From positions 82,312,151-82,376,150 of the forward strand of contig NC_133120.1 of NCBI RefSeq assembly GCF_033568475.1: 64,000 nucleotides of DNA, written 5' to 3'. This document shows positions 32,257 through 43,685 of the stretch, piece by piece. This DNA comes from Henckelia pumila (Eukaryota; Streptophyta; Magnoliopsida; Lamiales; Gesneriaceae). Within the stretch, counting starts at the first letter, position 1. Every line of letters begins with the position of its first letter. A program made the position numbers and the translations under genes. The notes under the pieces are model-generated. The model ran no database searches. It was not told the origin of the DNA and was given only the letters and a program-made list of their open reading frames with translations.

Positions 32257-33828
32257 ACCAGGGGAGTCCCGTTTTCGTTTTTTTTTTTTTTTGCATTTCA
32301 TTCTATTTTAGTTGTTTGGTTGAGTTTTGTGTTGTCTTGCATTGAGGACAATGTTTCGTTTAAGTGTGGGGGCGTGCATTCATGCATTGCATTTCATTGC
32401 GTTGTTGTATTTAGTTCGTTTTAGGTTTTAGCATTTTGTTGCATTTTGTATTGATTTGAGAAAAAAACGGGTAGCCTGGCCAATGATGAAGCTTTTTTTG
32501 TGAATTACATTCCTTTCTGACAAGTTTTTGCACTGATGGAACTCAGTAGACAAGTGGACTCCTACATGCTCTGTGAATTATACTCAAATCTGAATTTTGA
32601 AACATACAAACATGGATAGGATTGAGGCATTTTTTGGATTATTTGGGCCTAAATGTTCTTGAATCTTTTGTCCTTAGATGCCTTTGAGCCTTCATATATA
32701 TATGAGCACATGAGGTGCATATTTCTGAATTTTGTGCAAAATCATCGTTTACTGTTGATGATTTCTCTTTTCTGCACTGATTAATAATTGTATGAGTTGA
32801 TTGTGAATTGAGACATGTCTTGAACTTGTTCAAACACCCCTCGAAGCAAAATACGGGTAAACTGTGACTTAGGAGTGATGTAGGCAATTTTTCTGAATTC
32901 GTTTGAGCTTTTAAAGCCACCCACTTTATTAATTATCCCTAGTACCTTGTTTGAGCCTGATTGAAAAACGAATGGCATGCATGCAAACGTGTGGTAAACT
33001 CCCATTCGGCATTATTTTGAGGTCCTACAACTACTACCCATAGCCTAAAACATTGTTTCCTACCTTTAAGGGAGTGAGTTGAATGTTAAAATTATTTTAT
33101 GCTCCTGCGTTGAATGGTCAATATGGAATGGTGTAATGATAGCTTGAAGAAAAAAAAATAGTAGTAAAAAGGGGATAGAAAAAAATGATGAAAAAGTGGT
33201 GAAAAAGAAGGAAAATTTAATGGTGAAAAACATTAGAAAAGAAAAAATGGAGATCAATGAAGTGAAAAGCGGTGTGAAAACTGAATGAAAAGGAGTGAAC
33301 TCTAAAGATAGACATAATTTACTCCCTCTTTGAATTCTTTTCCTTTATTGTAGCTATAAGCCAAGCCTACATTATAAGCCAATTAAGACCTATTGACCGA
33401 GTCACAGTCGCCTAATATACTAGTGGAGAGGGGTTGCGAGAATTTTGCCTATGGACTGTCGATTGACACTATTGATGAGTATGAATTTTTTTATCAAAAC
33501 ACGCACACACTAGATTTCTTTGTGTTTAACCTATTGATGAGTGTGTTGATTTGATTTCTATTCATTGTAATCCTGTAAAACCATGAAAAGTCCTCATGAT
33601 CTATGAATGAGTGAATTGGATTTGGAGGCGAGTGTTTTGAACTTGAGTTGCGGGGTTTATGAGTTTGTGAGGTTAAATCAGTCTGGTTTTAAAATTTTCA
33701 AGACAATATGAGTTGGATGGATGGTTGTGAAAAGTTGAAAAATGAACTGAGGCCAGTGCTCCGTAGTATTTCTTGATTTTTGTTTGCATATTCTGTTTGC
33801 ATGACTTACTCGAGGGCGAGTAAGGATT
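32257..33828 (+). other. Athila 3' non-coding region
   Basis: It lies between the env-like ORF and the polypurine tract. It has T- and A-rich runs, including a purine-rich stretch at about 33140-33300. No protein is supported. Confidence 0.6.
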
Positions 33829-33843
33829 AAGTGTGGGGGAGTT
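33829..33843 (+). promoter_or_regulatory. Athila polypurine tract
   Basis: AGTGTGGGGGAGTT lies immediately before the TGATAG start of the 3' LTR. Confidence 0.8.
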
Positions 33844-35225
33844 TGATAGTTACATTTTTATTGCATTTGTTAAAGTCATTTTGTTGTTGTTTTGCATTAG
33901 TTTACATGTTTTATTTATGCATTTTGTTCATTTTGCATGTTCCGTGTTTGCATGATCGATTTCCCGGTTTTGTGGTTAGGTTGTGCAATTTTGCGGATAC
34001 TTGGAAGGTACTTTGGAGTCATGGAAATGATGGGAATTTCTGAAGATTTTCAGTCGCTCAATCTGCAGGATGTTGCAGATCGAGCGGGCGCCTTTACTTT
34101 GAAGACAGTAGGCATGAAGAATTTTGGCCGCTCGATCCGCAGACTTTTACCGATCGAGCGACGCATGTTTTTGCCAGGCAGTAACTTTGGGAATTTTGGC
34201 TCGCTCGATCCGCAGGATGTTGCCGATCGAGCGGGCATCGCTTTCGGGAAAAATTTTATATTTTTGAAAACTTTGTTATTTTAGTCTCTAGCCTTTATTA
34301 GACCTTTATCCCGGTTTTTGAAGATTATTATCAGATTGTGGAGAATTTCTCTTGGAGGCTAGGTTTTGTTCTTCAATTTTCTCTCTATTTTTCTTCTTTT
34401 CTTTGAATTTTTATTGATTTGGTGATGAATCGTTGTAGCTAAACCTTTTATACTTGGTTGAGGGAGACGAAATCTTGATATATTTTATTCATGAGATTTG
34501 ATTTTCAGTTTTTAATCTTTATTAAGTATCAATCTTTGATCTGGTTTATTTCATGTTTGTATGCGAGATTTTAGGATTGACCATCTTAGGATTTTGTTTT
34601 GCAAGCTATAGCTAAATTAGAATTCAAATTCGTAATTGTTTGAATAATCTAATTTGCGAAGCAACTACGTTTGATATTTTCTGCTGTTGAATTTATTAAA
34701 TTGTAGGATCAATTATTAACTAGGCTAAATACAACCGCTGGTGTTTGTGTTGTCTAGGTTTGTCAGTTTTACTAGTTTGAATGCTACCATGGATTTAAAT
34801 CTAGATTGATGTTATCGGGTTAATTCATTGGTAAGGGTTAATTTAAAATGCTGTTTTCTAATTAACTAAAATTACGGTGAAACAGGAATTTAGTTTTCAG
34901 TGACAAATATTTAATGGGATTAATTATTTTTAGAGAATCGATGATTGAATGAATAAATATCAAGGGTGTAGTCGACTGATACCAAGTCTCGTCTCTTATT
35001 GATTTCTTCTGTTTAATTTTCAATCTTGCATGATAGTGATAATTTGAATATTTAATTGCTTAAATTTCTTAGTAGTTAGTCCAAACTTCAAAACCCCTTT
35101 TTTATTTACTTAGACACATTAAATTTACCTTTCCTCGTGGGAACGATCCCTACTCTCACTACTACATAATTTATTTATCTGATTAGAGTCGGGTAACTTG
35201 GTCGCGACACGACTAAGCGTAACCA
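33844..35225 (+). repeat. Athila 3' LTR
   Basis: It is 1382 bp and pairs with 14125-15508. It carries its own set of three hairpins near 34053-34233, the first with a degraded left arm. Confidence 0.92.
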
Positions 35226-35230
35226 TCATC

Positions 35231-36430
35231 TCATGGATTCTCAACTCGATATCGAAAGATATATCTGCGAGCATTTTATTTTTTGATTGTGCTTCTACGA
35301 TTTGGACGGATCTCTGAGATCGATTTCAGCAGAGTAATGGCCCTCACATATTTGAACTCCGACGAGCGTTACTTTGTCACATTCAATCCCAAGATTCTGT
35401 CGCTGTGTACTTCACGAAATTGACGTCTCTATGGGATGAGTTGAATAATTTTTGGCCCTCGTGTACTTGTGGAAAGTGTACTTGTGATGGGGTGAAGACT
35501 ATTGAAAAATTCCATCAAAATGAGTATTTCATGATGTTCCTTCTTGGATTGAATGAATCATTTGCCTCTGTTCGGGGCCAGTTGCTGCTGATGGACCCTT
35601 TACCATCCATTAACAAAGTTTTTTCTCTCATAATTCAAGAGGAACGACAACGCTCGATCAATATCAATCCATCTTCTCACATGGATGTCAATTCTACAGT
35701 AGCATTTGCTACTAAAATGTCACAAGTCAAGGCACAACCCTCTACTATTGATTATCATGGCAAGTTCAAAGCCCGTCGAAAGGAGAGACCATATTGTACT
35801 CATTGTGATGTTCATGGACACACATTGGAAACATGCTACCAAATTCATGGGTATCCCCCAGGGTATAAACACAAACCCAGACCCCGCATGGAGTCCAATA
35901 CCATTCATTCTGGCACATCATCGGCCACAGCTCATCATGTTTTCACTCAAGTTGATGTTGCTCAATCTCCACCAGTGAAGTACTTCTTTCAAACTCTTAG
36001 TCCTGATCAACACCAACAACTCATGGCCATGTTCCAATATCACTTGGCCTCTGGACCTGAATACGAAGGACCCTCTTCATCTTCCACCACAGATACTTGT
36101 TTATCTTTACCCCCGTGTCGTGACATTTCATCATCATGTGTTTGGATCATGGATTCCGGGGCATCTCGACATATTTGTTATTCTCCTGAAGCTTTTATCT
36201 CCATGACCAAGCTGCAAAATGCCACAGTTACCTTACCTAATGGCCATGTGATTCCAGTGGAATATGTTGGGGATATCAGATTACATCCCAAGTTACTACT
36301 CCGAAGTGTATTATATGTACCTCAGTTTAAGTTCAATCTCCTGTCTGTAAGCTCTCTTACCATTGATTCAGGATTATTTGTATAATTTCATCATGATTCT
36401 TTCTTTATCCAGGAGACTTCCACCAAGCAG
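35231..36430 (+). pseudogene. Copia-A gag (C-terminal part) and protease
   Basis: The gag frame resumes after Athila. It contains a UBN2-type gag core (FLLGLNESFASVRGQLLLMDPLPSI), a zinc-finger-like CTHCDVHGHTLETC and protease WIMDSGASRHIC. There is an early TGA near 35312 and a TAA at 36383-36385. The whole stretch keeps one frame. Confidence 0.83.
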
Positions 36431-37596
36431 ATGATTGGAAAAGGTGACCGTCTTGGGGACCTGTACATTTTGGACCTTGCTCATTATGCTCATGCTCATC
36501 ATTCACTTGCCAACACTGTCTCTGCTCAACTCTGGCATCAACGTTTTGGCCATCCCTCATTCAAAGTCCTTGAATCTTTGAAGCAACAGTTAGCCTTTGA
36601 TCACTCCAAGCCCATCACTGAAGATCCTTGTTGTATCTGCCCTCTTGCTAAACAAAAGAGGTTACCATTTGTTTCTCATAATCATTTGTCAATTTTTCCA
36701 TTTGAATTAGTTAATTGTGAAATTTGGGGCCCATTTCATGAAATTTCACACTCAGGACATCGATATTTCTTAACTTTAGTCGATGATTGTACTCGTTTTA
36801 CTTGGGTGTTTTTACTTGTAAACAAATCTGATGTAACTCACATTGTTCCTCGGTTCTTTTCTATGATTGAGACACAATTTCATTGCAAAATTAAGAAATT
36901 TCGTTATGATAATGCAAAGGAACTCATGTTTTCTGAATTTTTTGCACAACAAGGCACTTTACATCAGTTTTCTTGCGTCGATCGACCACAACAAAACTCT
37001 GTGGTAGAAAGAAAACATCAACACCTTTTAAACATTGCACGTGCATTATATTTCCAGTCTCAAGTTCCACTTTCTTTCTGGTCCGAATGTGTTCTCACTG
37101 CATGCTATCTTATTAACCGCACTCCTTCAGCCACTCTAAAACACAAGGCACCCTATGAACTTTTGTACCACACTCCAGTTGATTACTCCAATCTAAAAGC
37201 CTTTGGGTGTCTTTCTTTTGCCTCTACCCTTCCTGCCTATTGATCCAAGTTCCATCCTCGTGCTTGTTCTTGCGTTTTTCTTGGATATTCTCCTGGGGTT
37301 AAGGGACACAAACTCTATGATATTAAAAAAAACGTATATTTGTGTCCCGTGATGTGATATTCCATGAAACAACGTTTCCTTTCCACTCAATACAGTCCTC
37401 TTCCTTACTTTTTGATCCTTTCCCTCAGTTGGTTCTTCCACTCATTCCTTCCGATATTCATTTTTCAGAACCTACTGGTCTTTCCAACTCTTCTCCGCTC
37501 CCTCTTCGAAGGTATATTCGCCCTCATAAACACCCAACTTATTTGCAGGATTATCACTGTCATTTGATCCATAATCATGAATCCTTTGATCGTTGA
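36431..37596 (+). pseudogene. Copia-A integrase
   Basis: The GAG-pre-integrase segment (LWHQRFGHPS) is followed by the integrase core with VNCEIWGPF at the first catalytic position, FRYDNAKEL at the second and QQNSVVERKHQ at the third. The first aspartate appears replaced by glutamate (CEIWGP), where D-WGP is usual. TGA lies at 37241-37243. A frame change falls in or beside the A run at 37325-37332, and TGA 37594-37596 follows in the new frame. Confidence 0.8.
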
Positions 37597-39261
37597 CGTC
37601 AACCACAACCATATCCTTTATCCAAAGTTCTTTCCTATGATCGTTTATCTGCTCCATATAGGGAATTTATCCTAAATGTTTCTTCCCACATTGAACCAAA
37701 ATTCTATCACCAAGCTGTCCTTTATCCTAAATGGAGACAGGCAATGCAAGATGAGTTATCAGCTTTGGATCGTAATCAGACATAGTATGTGGTCCCCTTG
37801 CCCCCTACCAAACATTCTATCAAGTGTAAGTGGGTGTTAAAGCTTAAACTTCATCCCAATGGGTCTGTTTATCGCCACAAAGCTCGCTTAGTGGCAAAAG
37901 GATATAATCATCAAGAAGGTGTCGATTTTCTAGATACATTTTCACATGTTGCAAAGCTAGTCACAGTCAAAGTTCTCTTAGCTTTGGCTGCTTGTAAAGG
38001 TTGGCATCTACTTCAGTTGGATGTAAACAATGAGTTCTTAAATGGTGATCTATTCGAGGAGGTTTATATGGATATACCTCTTGGATACAAGCTTCAGGGG
38101 GAGCAAACATCTTCCACATAGAAACTAGTTTGCAAACTCCATAAATCTCTTTATGGATTACGCCAAGCTTCTCGACAATGGTACTCTAAGCTAACTCACA
38201 CATTGGTTCAATTGGGATTCACTCAATGTAAGTCTGATTATTCATTGTTCACTCAAGGATCAGGCACCACATTTGTGGCTTTATTAGTATACGTCGACGA
38301 TATCATCATCACAGGCCCTTCTTCCTCCGTTATTCAATCATTGAAACAGTCACTTTCTGCGCAATTTAATTTGCGTGATTTGGGATGTCTCAAATATTTC
38401 CTCGGCCTTGAAATAGCTCGATCCTCCACTGGTATTGTTCTGTCACAACGCAAATATGCTCTTCAACTTCTTGAAGACACTGGTTTTTTGGCCTCCAAGC
38501 CAACTGCTGTCCCTATGGATCCTCGTACTCAGTTGTCCTCCCAAGATGGTGATTTAATACCTGACAGTATCCAATATCGTCGCATTATCAGCCTTCTGCC
38601 CTATCTTACTTTGTCTCGCCCTGATATAACTTTCGTTGTTCATAAGCTCAGCCAATTTGTTGCTCAACCTCGAGTACCTCATTTACAAGTCGTACATCAT
38701 TTACTTAGATACATCAAAGGCAGGCCAGGTCAAGGCTTATTCTTTTCAGCAAAATCTTCCCTCAAGCTACGCGCATTTTCTGATGCTGATTGGGGAACTT
38801 GTGTGGATTCTCGCAAATCTGTCACTGGGTTTTGCGCATTCCTCGGTGATTCTTTAATCTCCTGGAAAGCTAAGAAGCAACTCACTATTTCTCGTTCATC
38901 GGCAGAAGCCGAATACAGAGCTTTTGCCACAACAACTAGTGAAATCATTTGGTTGCAACAGTTGCTAAAATATCTCTCTATACATCTTTCTGAACCAGCT
39001 ATGATAAATTGCGACAATCTTGTTGCGATTCATATTGCCTCGAATCCCATATTCCATGAACGAACTAAACACATTGAGATTGACTGCCACTTTGTCCGAG
39101 AAAAGATTCAAACTGGTGCTATTAAACTTCTTCCAGTTCGTTCACACAACCAGTTGGTTGATATGTTCACCAAAGCACTCCCTTTGTCTACTCTGCTGAC
39201 TCTTTTGTCCAAGATGGCTATAAAGTGTTCACCAAAGCACTCCCTTTGTCTACTCTGCTGA
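37597..39261 (+). pseudogene. Copia-A reverse transcriptase and RNase H
   Basis: RT motifs [26 protein letters not shown] and the RNase H motif SRSSAEAEYRAF are present in copia order. TAG stops fall near 37785 and at 38119-38121. The C-terminus is altered by a 62-bp tandem duplication at 39165-39288 that shifts the frame. Confidence 0.82.
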
Positions 39262-39288
39262 CTCTTTTGTCCAAGATGGCTATAAAGG
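39165..39288 (+). repeat. 62-bp tandem duplication at the copia-A 3' end
   Basis: 39165-39226 is repeated as 39227-39288 almost exactly. Because 62 is not a multiple of three, the reading frame changes in the second copy. Confidence 0.85.
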
Positions 39289-39316
39289 ATCTTTATAGAC
39301 CACCTTGAGGGGGAGT

Positions 39317-39693
39317 TTTAGCGGTTAAATGATGGTTATATCAAATCCCTTGTTTATAAACATTGTAGTTACATTCTTAAACAGCTACTGACCTAATTGG
39401 GAGCTTTTCAGTCAAGGTCGTCGGATTTTTAGGTCCTTTCGCAAGGGTCCAGATCATTCCATTGGGGAGAAAGCAGGAGTCATCCATGTATATATTTATC
39501 TATAAATAGCTTATAAGTGTATTTTAGTTCTATATATATAATAGATTACTGTTACTAGATAAATACCTACCAAAGTTCAAATTTATTCCTACATGGCTAC
39601 TAGAATAATGAAATAGAAACTGGAGTCTTTTCGTAAGGTGCGATAATGAGATAATTTTCTCTCCATCCAAGTTCTCTCTATTAACCGTAATAT
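39317..39693 (+). repeat. Copia-A 3' LTR
   Basis: It is about 377 bp and shares its first about 65 and last about 50 bp with the 5' LTR. It follows the polypurine GAGGGGGAG. It is the fuller of the two LTR copies. Confidence 0.8.
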
Positions 39694-40870
39694 AAAAATT
39701 ATGTAAGTATGCAAGCGTATGCTGAAACATTGATTAAAACTTAATTAAAAGTAAAACTCACAAAATGCTCAGTGGCCAATTGGCCATGTAATGGTGTTCG
39801 GTGGGCAACGTGTCTACAAACAATTTTCTTTCCATGGTTTAATTAGCATCGTCAACTAACTAATGGCACAGAGTTATGTGAATTATTAGATGGCAGTGTG
39901 GTTCATTATTTTGTTTTTAAATTCAAAGGAAAACTCTTGATGATAGTGATTGAAGCAAATAGAGATACAATAAATAAATTTAAGCAATTCAAAAATTAAA
40001 ATTCACTTGAATATTTACAATTTTGCATTAAATTAGAAATAAATTCATCGTGATAAGATCGGCGACTTTTGGTTCCATCAAGACTATATTTCAAACCTTG
40101 ATTTATTTGAATAAACAAGATTTAAATCCACCACATATCAAATTTCATAATTTCAATAAAAATTATGACGGATTTAAAAAACATCCGTCATTTAAAATTT
40201 CTTAAAACCATCTCTCATTTGAAATCTCTACCATCATTTGGAATTGGAAAACCATCTTATCACATGGAAATTTCGGTACTATCCTCAGGTAGCTTCCCTT
40301 TTTCATGTAGATTCCCAAAAGGGAATGGGTCGATGCTTACCCACCCGGACAATGATCGGGTGGGGATCGGATGGCCCGGATTTCTTTGCATTGATCTGCA
40401 AAGATGATCCGGGTCTTTAATTTTGGCTTAAGGACTAAAGAACGTCTAAATGGGTCTTTAATTCTGGCTTAAGGACTAAAGAACGTCTAAATGGTGCATC
40501 GAATAACCCAAAATCAATTGATTTAGACATGAGTGAACCCTATCTATAGATTCTCTCGCCCACGGTTGAAATGGAATGCTGCTGCTATGGTATATGATCA
40601 TCCAAGAATCAAACAACACAAGTGCAAAAACTAAAAAATAAAAAAAATCACACAATTCATTTACAAAAAAACTCTTACTTATGATATATCATAAAGTAGG
40701 AGTAGAAAAGACACGATCCATTACACAAATAACTCGAACTAGCTCTAATACATACTTTTTACCATGAAAAAACCCCACTCAGCATTCACATCATAGATAG
40801 ATAGATAGATAAAGACAGATTATATCATTCTTGGAAGCTTCAAAACAAACATAAGCATGAATTAGGCAGT
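39694..40870. other. Spacer with a short tandem duplication
   Basis: No gene is recognised. A segment of about 38 bp containing GGCTTAAGGACTAAAGAACG is present twice head to tail near 40416-40493. A short (TAGA)n run lies near 40795-40812. Confidence 0.5.
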
Positions 40871-40876
40871 AATTCA

Positions 40877-41591
40877 TCAGTCTTCACCAGATCTGTCCTC
40901 GTTAATCTCCTCAAGAATAACAACAAGCGCAACGATGAAGGCGTAATCCACGTTGGGATACACTGTCACTCCGAACGTGTCTTTCCCAAGCAGGATACTT
41001 TGGGCACTGTGTTTCCTGTGCATCTGTGCGATGATGTTGGAAGAATCTCCCGCATATATGACGCAAGATCTCTCGAACCAGCTGCCTTCGATCCTGAAAT
41101 CACACAACTCCTCCTTGGGATTAGTAGCCAAGAACACATCCAGCTTGGTTTTCATCTGTAAGAGCGAAGATTTCTTCACGCTGAAAAGAAGATCCTTCGA
41201 ATCCGTGCTCTCTCCTCTGAAAACCACCCATCTCCTATGTGCAGATAGCATCTGGGTAGGTACCATAAAACAACAACATTTTTTACAACCCACATATATA
41301 ATAAGAGAATAAATAAAAGAAATTAAGATAAACCTTTTGGTGAAAAGTGATGAGGGGGTTTCCGGCGAGATCGTACAAAACACGGCGATCACGGAGGCTG
41401 AAGAGTTTGCCTTTGACTCTGAACATTACGTTACCGTTTACATCGGTGACTCCGAAATTTCCCTCCGACAGAGTCATCAGCTTCCGCACAATAGTCAGAT
41501 CGATTGGGTAATTCACGCAGAACTGGGGGCTGATCACCGCCATCTGCTGCGGCACAGACCCTGCCGCATAACTCGATCCACCCATCATCAT
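40877..41591 (-). CDS. LURP-one-related protein, copy 1 (2 exons)
   Basis: Exons 41591-41334 and 41251-40877 join through an 82-bp GT-AG intron in phase 0 to give 210 aa. The start has three consecutive Met codons (MMMGGSSY). The LURP-one/Tubby C-terminal-like barrel is recognised by VISPQFCVNYPIDLTIVRK, FGVTDVNGNVMFRVKGKLFSLRDRRVLYD, GNPLITFHQK, then RWVVFRGES and GVTVYPNVDYAFIVALVVILEEI in blocks. Family members include LURP1 of Arabidopsis, needed for defence against an oomycete; most LOR proteins have no known biochemical role. No signal peptide is visible. The frame is intact. It is paired with the homologue at 46305-47095. Confidence 0.9.
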
Positions 41592-42125
41592 CGGTATCTA
41601 TTATTTGCTACAAACAACCAGAATTCTGGCACTGCGCTTGCTTTGAGCTTGGAGGTTGATATTTAATTTACCGACACATATACACAGAGACGGTATATTT
41701 ATAGCAAAAGATCGGTGCAAATTAATTACAACTATTGGGTTTTTACACGATTCGAACAAAATTGGAAATTTGAGGATAGTGGGTTGCCCTTTTCCTTTCT
41801 AGTTTCTACCAATAATTATTAGGTTCTTGTTACATACATTGTGTTAAACAATCGGGTTTTAATAATAAAATTATATTCTAATTAAAATTATCAAACAAAA
41901 TGATTGTACTATATTAAATACAAAAATTGTGAGGAAAACTTTTATGATACCATATTCTATAATACAGTCAAAATATATTATTATTATTATTTATATATTA
42001 TATATTTGAAAGGATTATTATTTCCTCGAATCAGAAAATAATTAGGTGCCAAGATGGAAGTCGTTGGATCTATTCCCGTGTCACGTTGAATAGTAAATTG
42101 AATAAGTCAAACTAATAATAAATGA
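41592..42125 (-). promoter_or_regulatory. Upstream region of LURP-one copy 1 with a block shared with copy 2
   Basis: The segment from about 42052 to 42101, beginning AGATGGAAGTCGTTGGATC, matches 47301-47350 upstream of copy 2. It lies about 460 bp before this ATG, compared with about 205 bp for copy 2. The rest is AT-rich. Confidence 0.55.
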
Positions 42126-42134
42126 CAAAAACTC

Positions 42135-42290
42135 CCATGAGACGGTCTCAAGAGTCATTTTTTTGAGACAGATCTCTTATATGAGTTATCTATTAAAAAG
42201 TATTACATTTTATGCCAAAAATATTATTTATTATTATAAATATGAGTAATATTGACTCATCTCAAAAATGAGACCGTCTCACAATAGTAT
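42135..42290. mobile_element. Small MITE-like element with GAGACGGTCTC ends
   Basis: ATGAGACGGTCTCA at about 42138-42151 and TGAGACCGTCTCA at about 42269-42281 are inverted repeats bounding an AT-rich interior of about 120 bp. The termini are themselves palindromic. I recall similar GAGACGGTCTC-bounded repeats dispersed in plant genomes. Confidence 0.55.
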
Positions 42291-42417
42291 TACTCATAAT
42301 AAATTATGAGTTTCCATCACACGTTCTACACCCAGCATTAAAAGAAGTTTGACGTGTTATTTTTTTTTCCATGTACTCAGATGATATCTTAATATGTAAG
42401 CATTACAGAAAACCAAG

Positions 42418-42449
<32 letters not shown>

Positions 42450-42450
42450 C
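42418..42450 (+). repeat. (ATT)n microsatellite
   Basis: About ten uninterrupted ATT units. Confidence 0.85.
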
Positions 42451-42889
42451 TTTTATTATCTTTTATTATATTAAGTCTAAGCATTCTATACAAACTGTTT
42501 ATGATGTTAATGTCATGGTGAATTTTTATCTATTTATTCATTTTATACCCTTACATACACTCTATCTCTCTCTCCAAACTTCCTTCCCACTTCTCAGGTC
42601 TTCCAACAACATCCATCCTCTCAACTTCCTCTCCACTATATTTTTTTACAATATATTTTTTTGAATTTATTTTTATTTATGTTTTGTGTAGTTATAAGTT
42701 TCAACATCTTAATACATTCATTTTGAAGTAGTGATACATCTCTTATTCACCTAATTATATTTTATCACATACATACATAATTATAAATATAGATACTTTT
42801 AAGTTTTAAATGTCTAATTTTCGTCATTTTCATGTTTTACACACGCATCGCGTGTGCCATCACAACTATTTAATATAAAATTTGAGAGT

Positions 42890-43685
42890 TGATGGGTTAT
42901 TATTCAATTTGACTTTCTTCCGGGTCAAAGCCTAGTGACTTAATCCATTTGGGTCTCATATTATTTAGTTATTTATTTGGACACTTTATCAAAGCCCATA
43001 AATTCCTAAAAGCTTATAAGAGGCTCAAGCTCATGAAACTCTCCGACTATCTATAAATAACTTAAGTTCTCTCATTCTTAAGGTACGCTCTCTATAGTCA
43101 CATGCTCTAGTTCTCTAGAATTTTTATTGGACAAATACTGACTTGAGCGTCGGAGTGTTTTCGCCGGGCAACCCCGACGCCACTCACTTTGCTTTGTGAT
43201 GCAGGTGACAACTCACAAAGTTCGATCTTTAGAACAGTTCGAGTATTAATTCGACTATCTCTACAAGATATCCCGATTTTCTCTAATCGGATAATATCAA
43301 TATTTGGTTACATCAGCTTGGCGCCGTCTGTGAAAAATTTTTCAACGCATCATTGAGAATTCTTACTCCATCAAAAACAAATCAAGGAAATAATCACAAT
43401 GGAGACCCACTTCCAATCTCCAAATCACCGCTTGGATTTAGTTTCACACATGAAACGTTGACAGCCTTAATGGAAGAAATAGCCGCACGCGCAGCGACTG
43501 AAGCGGTCGCTCAGTTCGTGGAATCTCGTCAACGTCGAAACACTGACAAGAGAGCTCATAGAAGAGGGCTCTCATCTCATGACCCCCCAAAGAAAACTAA
43601 GTCTAAAGTGAATGACAAAAATCCTGAGGGGAGCGAGAGAAATATTACTCTTAAAGAGGGGAAAGCAAGTGTTCTTTGGCTTTAA
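42890..43685 (+). mobile_element. Truncated Tat-clade Ty3/gypsy fragment (LTR end, primer site, gag start)
   Basis: A segment with LTR-like ending (GACTTGAGCGTCGGAG, also seen in the Tat LTRs near 50130 and 60640) leads to the primer site TTGGCGCCGTCTGTG at 43318-43332. An open frame at 43353-43685 follows and resembles the start of a gag (MEEIAARAATEAVAQFVES). The element breaks off there. The left boundary of the LTR was not resolved. Confidence 0.6.

Larger units (their letters stand above)
14125..35225 (+). mobile_element. Athila-type Ty3/gypsy element inserted in copia-A gag
   Basis: LTRs of about 1.38 kb (14125-15508 and 33844-35225) begin TGATAG and end AACCA. They are flanked by the target duplication TCATC at 14120-14124 and 35226-35230. 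The order is primer site, gag with zinc knuckle, protease, RT, RNase H, integrase, an env-like ORF, polypurine tract and 3' LTR, which is the Athila layout. Copia-B (18312-27756) sits inside pol. The two LTRs differ at roughly 2-3% of sites by eye, so the insertion is fairly young. Confidence 0.92.
13602..39693 (+). mobile_element. Copia-A: outermost Ty1/copia element, split by an Athila element
   Basis: Homologous LTRs lie at 13602-13721 and 39317-39693. A tRNA-iMet primer site TGGTATCAG lies at 13721-13729, and a polypurine tract GAGGGGGAG precedes the 3' LTR. Gag begins at 13846, stops at the Athila insertion after 14124 and resumes in the same frame at 35231. Protease, integrase, reverse transcriptase and RNase H follow in copia order. 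About seven stops and one frameshift show that it is dead. No convincing 5-bp target duplication was found for it. Confidence 0.85.

Noticed and set aside
14335-34233. CRISPR-like array of regularly spaced repeats
   Set aside because: Only a few hairpins with similar spacers, in LTR copies of a plant retrotransposon; no cas genes.
13846-39261. One spliced host gene spanning the nest
   Set aside because: Gag and pol homology, LTRs and target duplications show retrotransposons, not exons of a host gene.
40165-40407. Open frame of 80 codons
   Set aside because: No domain, no homologous context and AT-rich surroundings.
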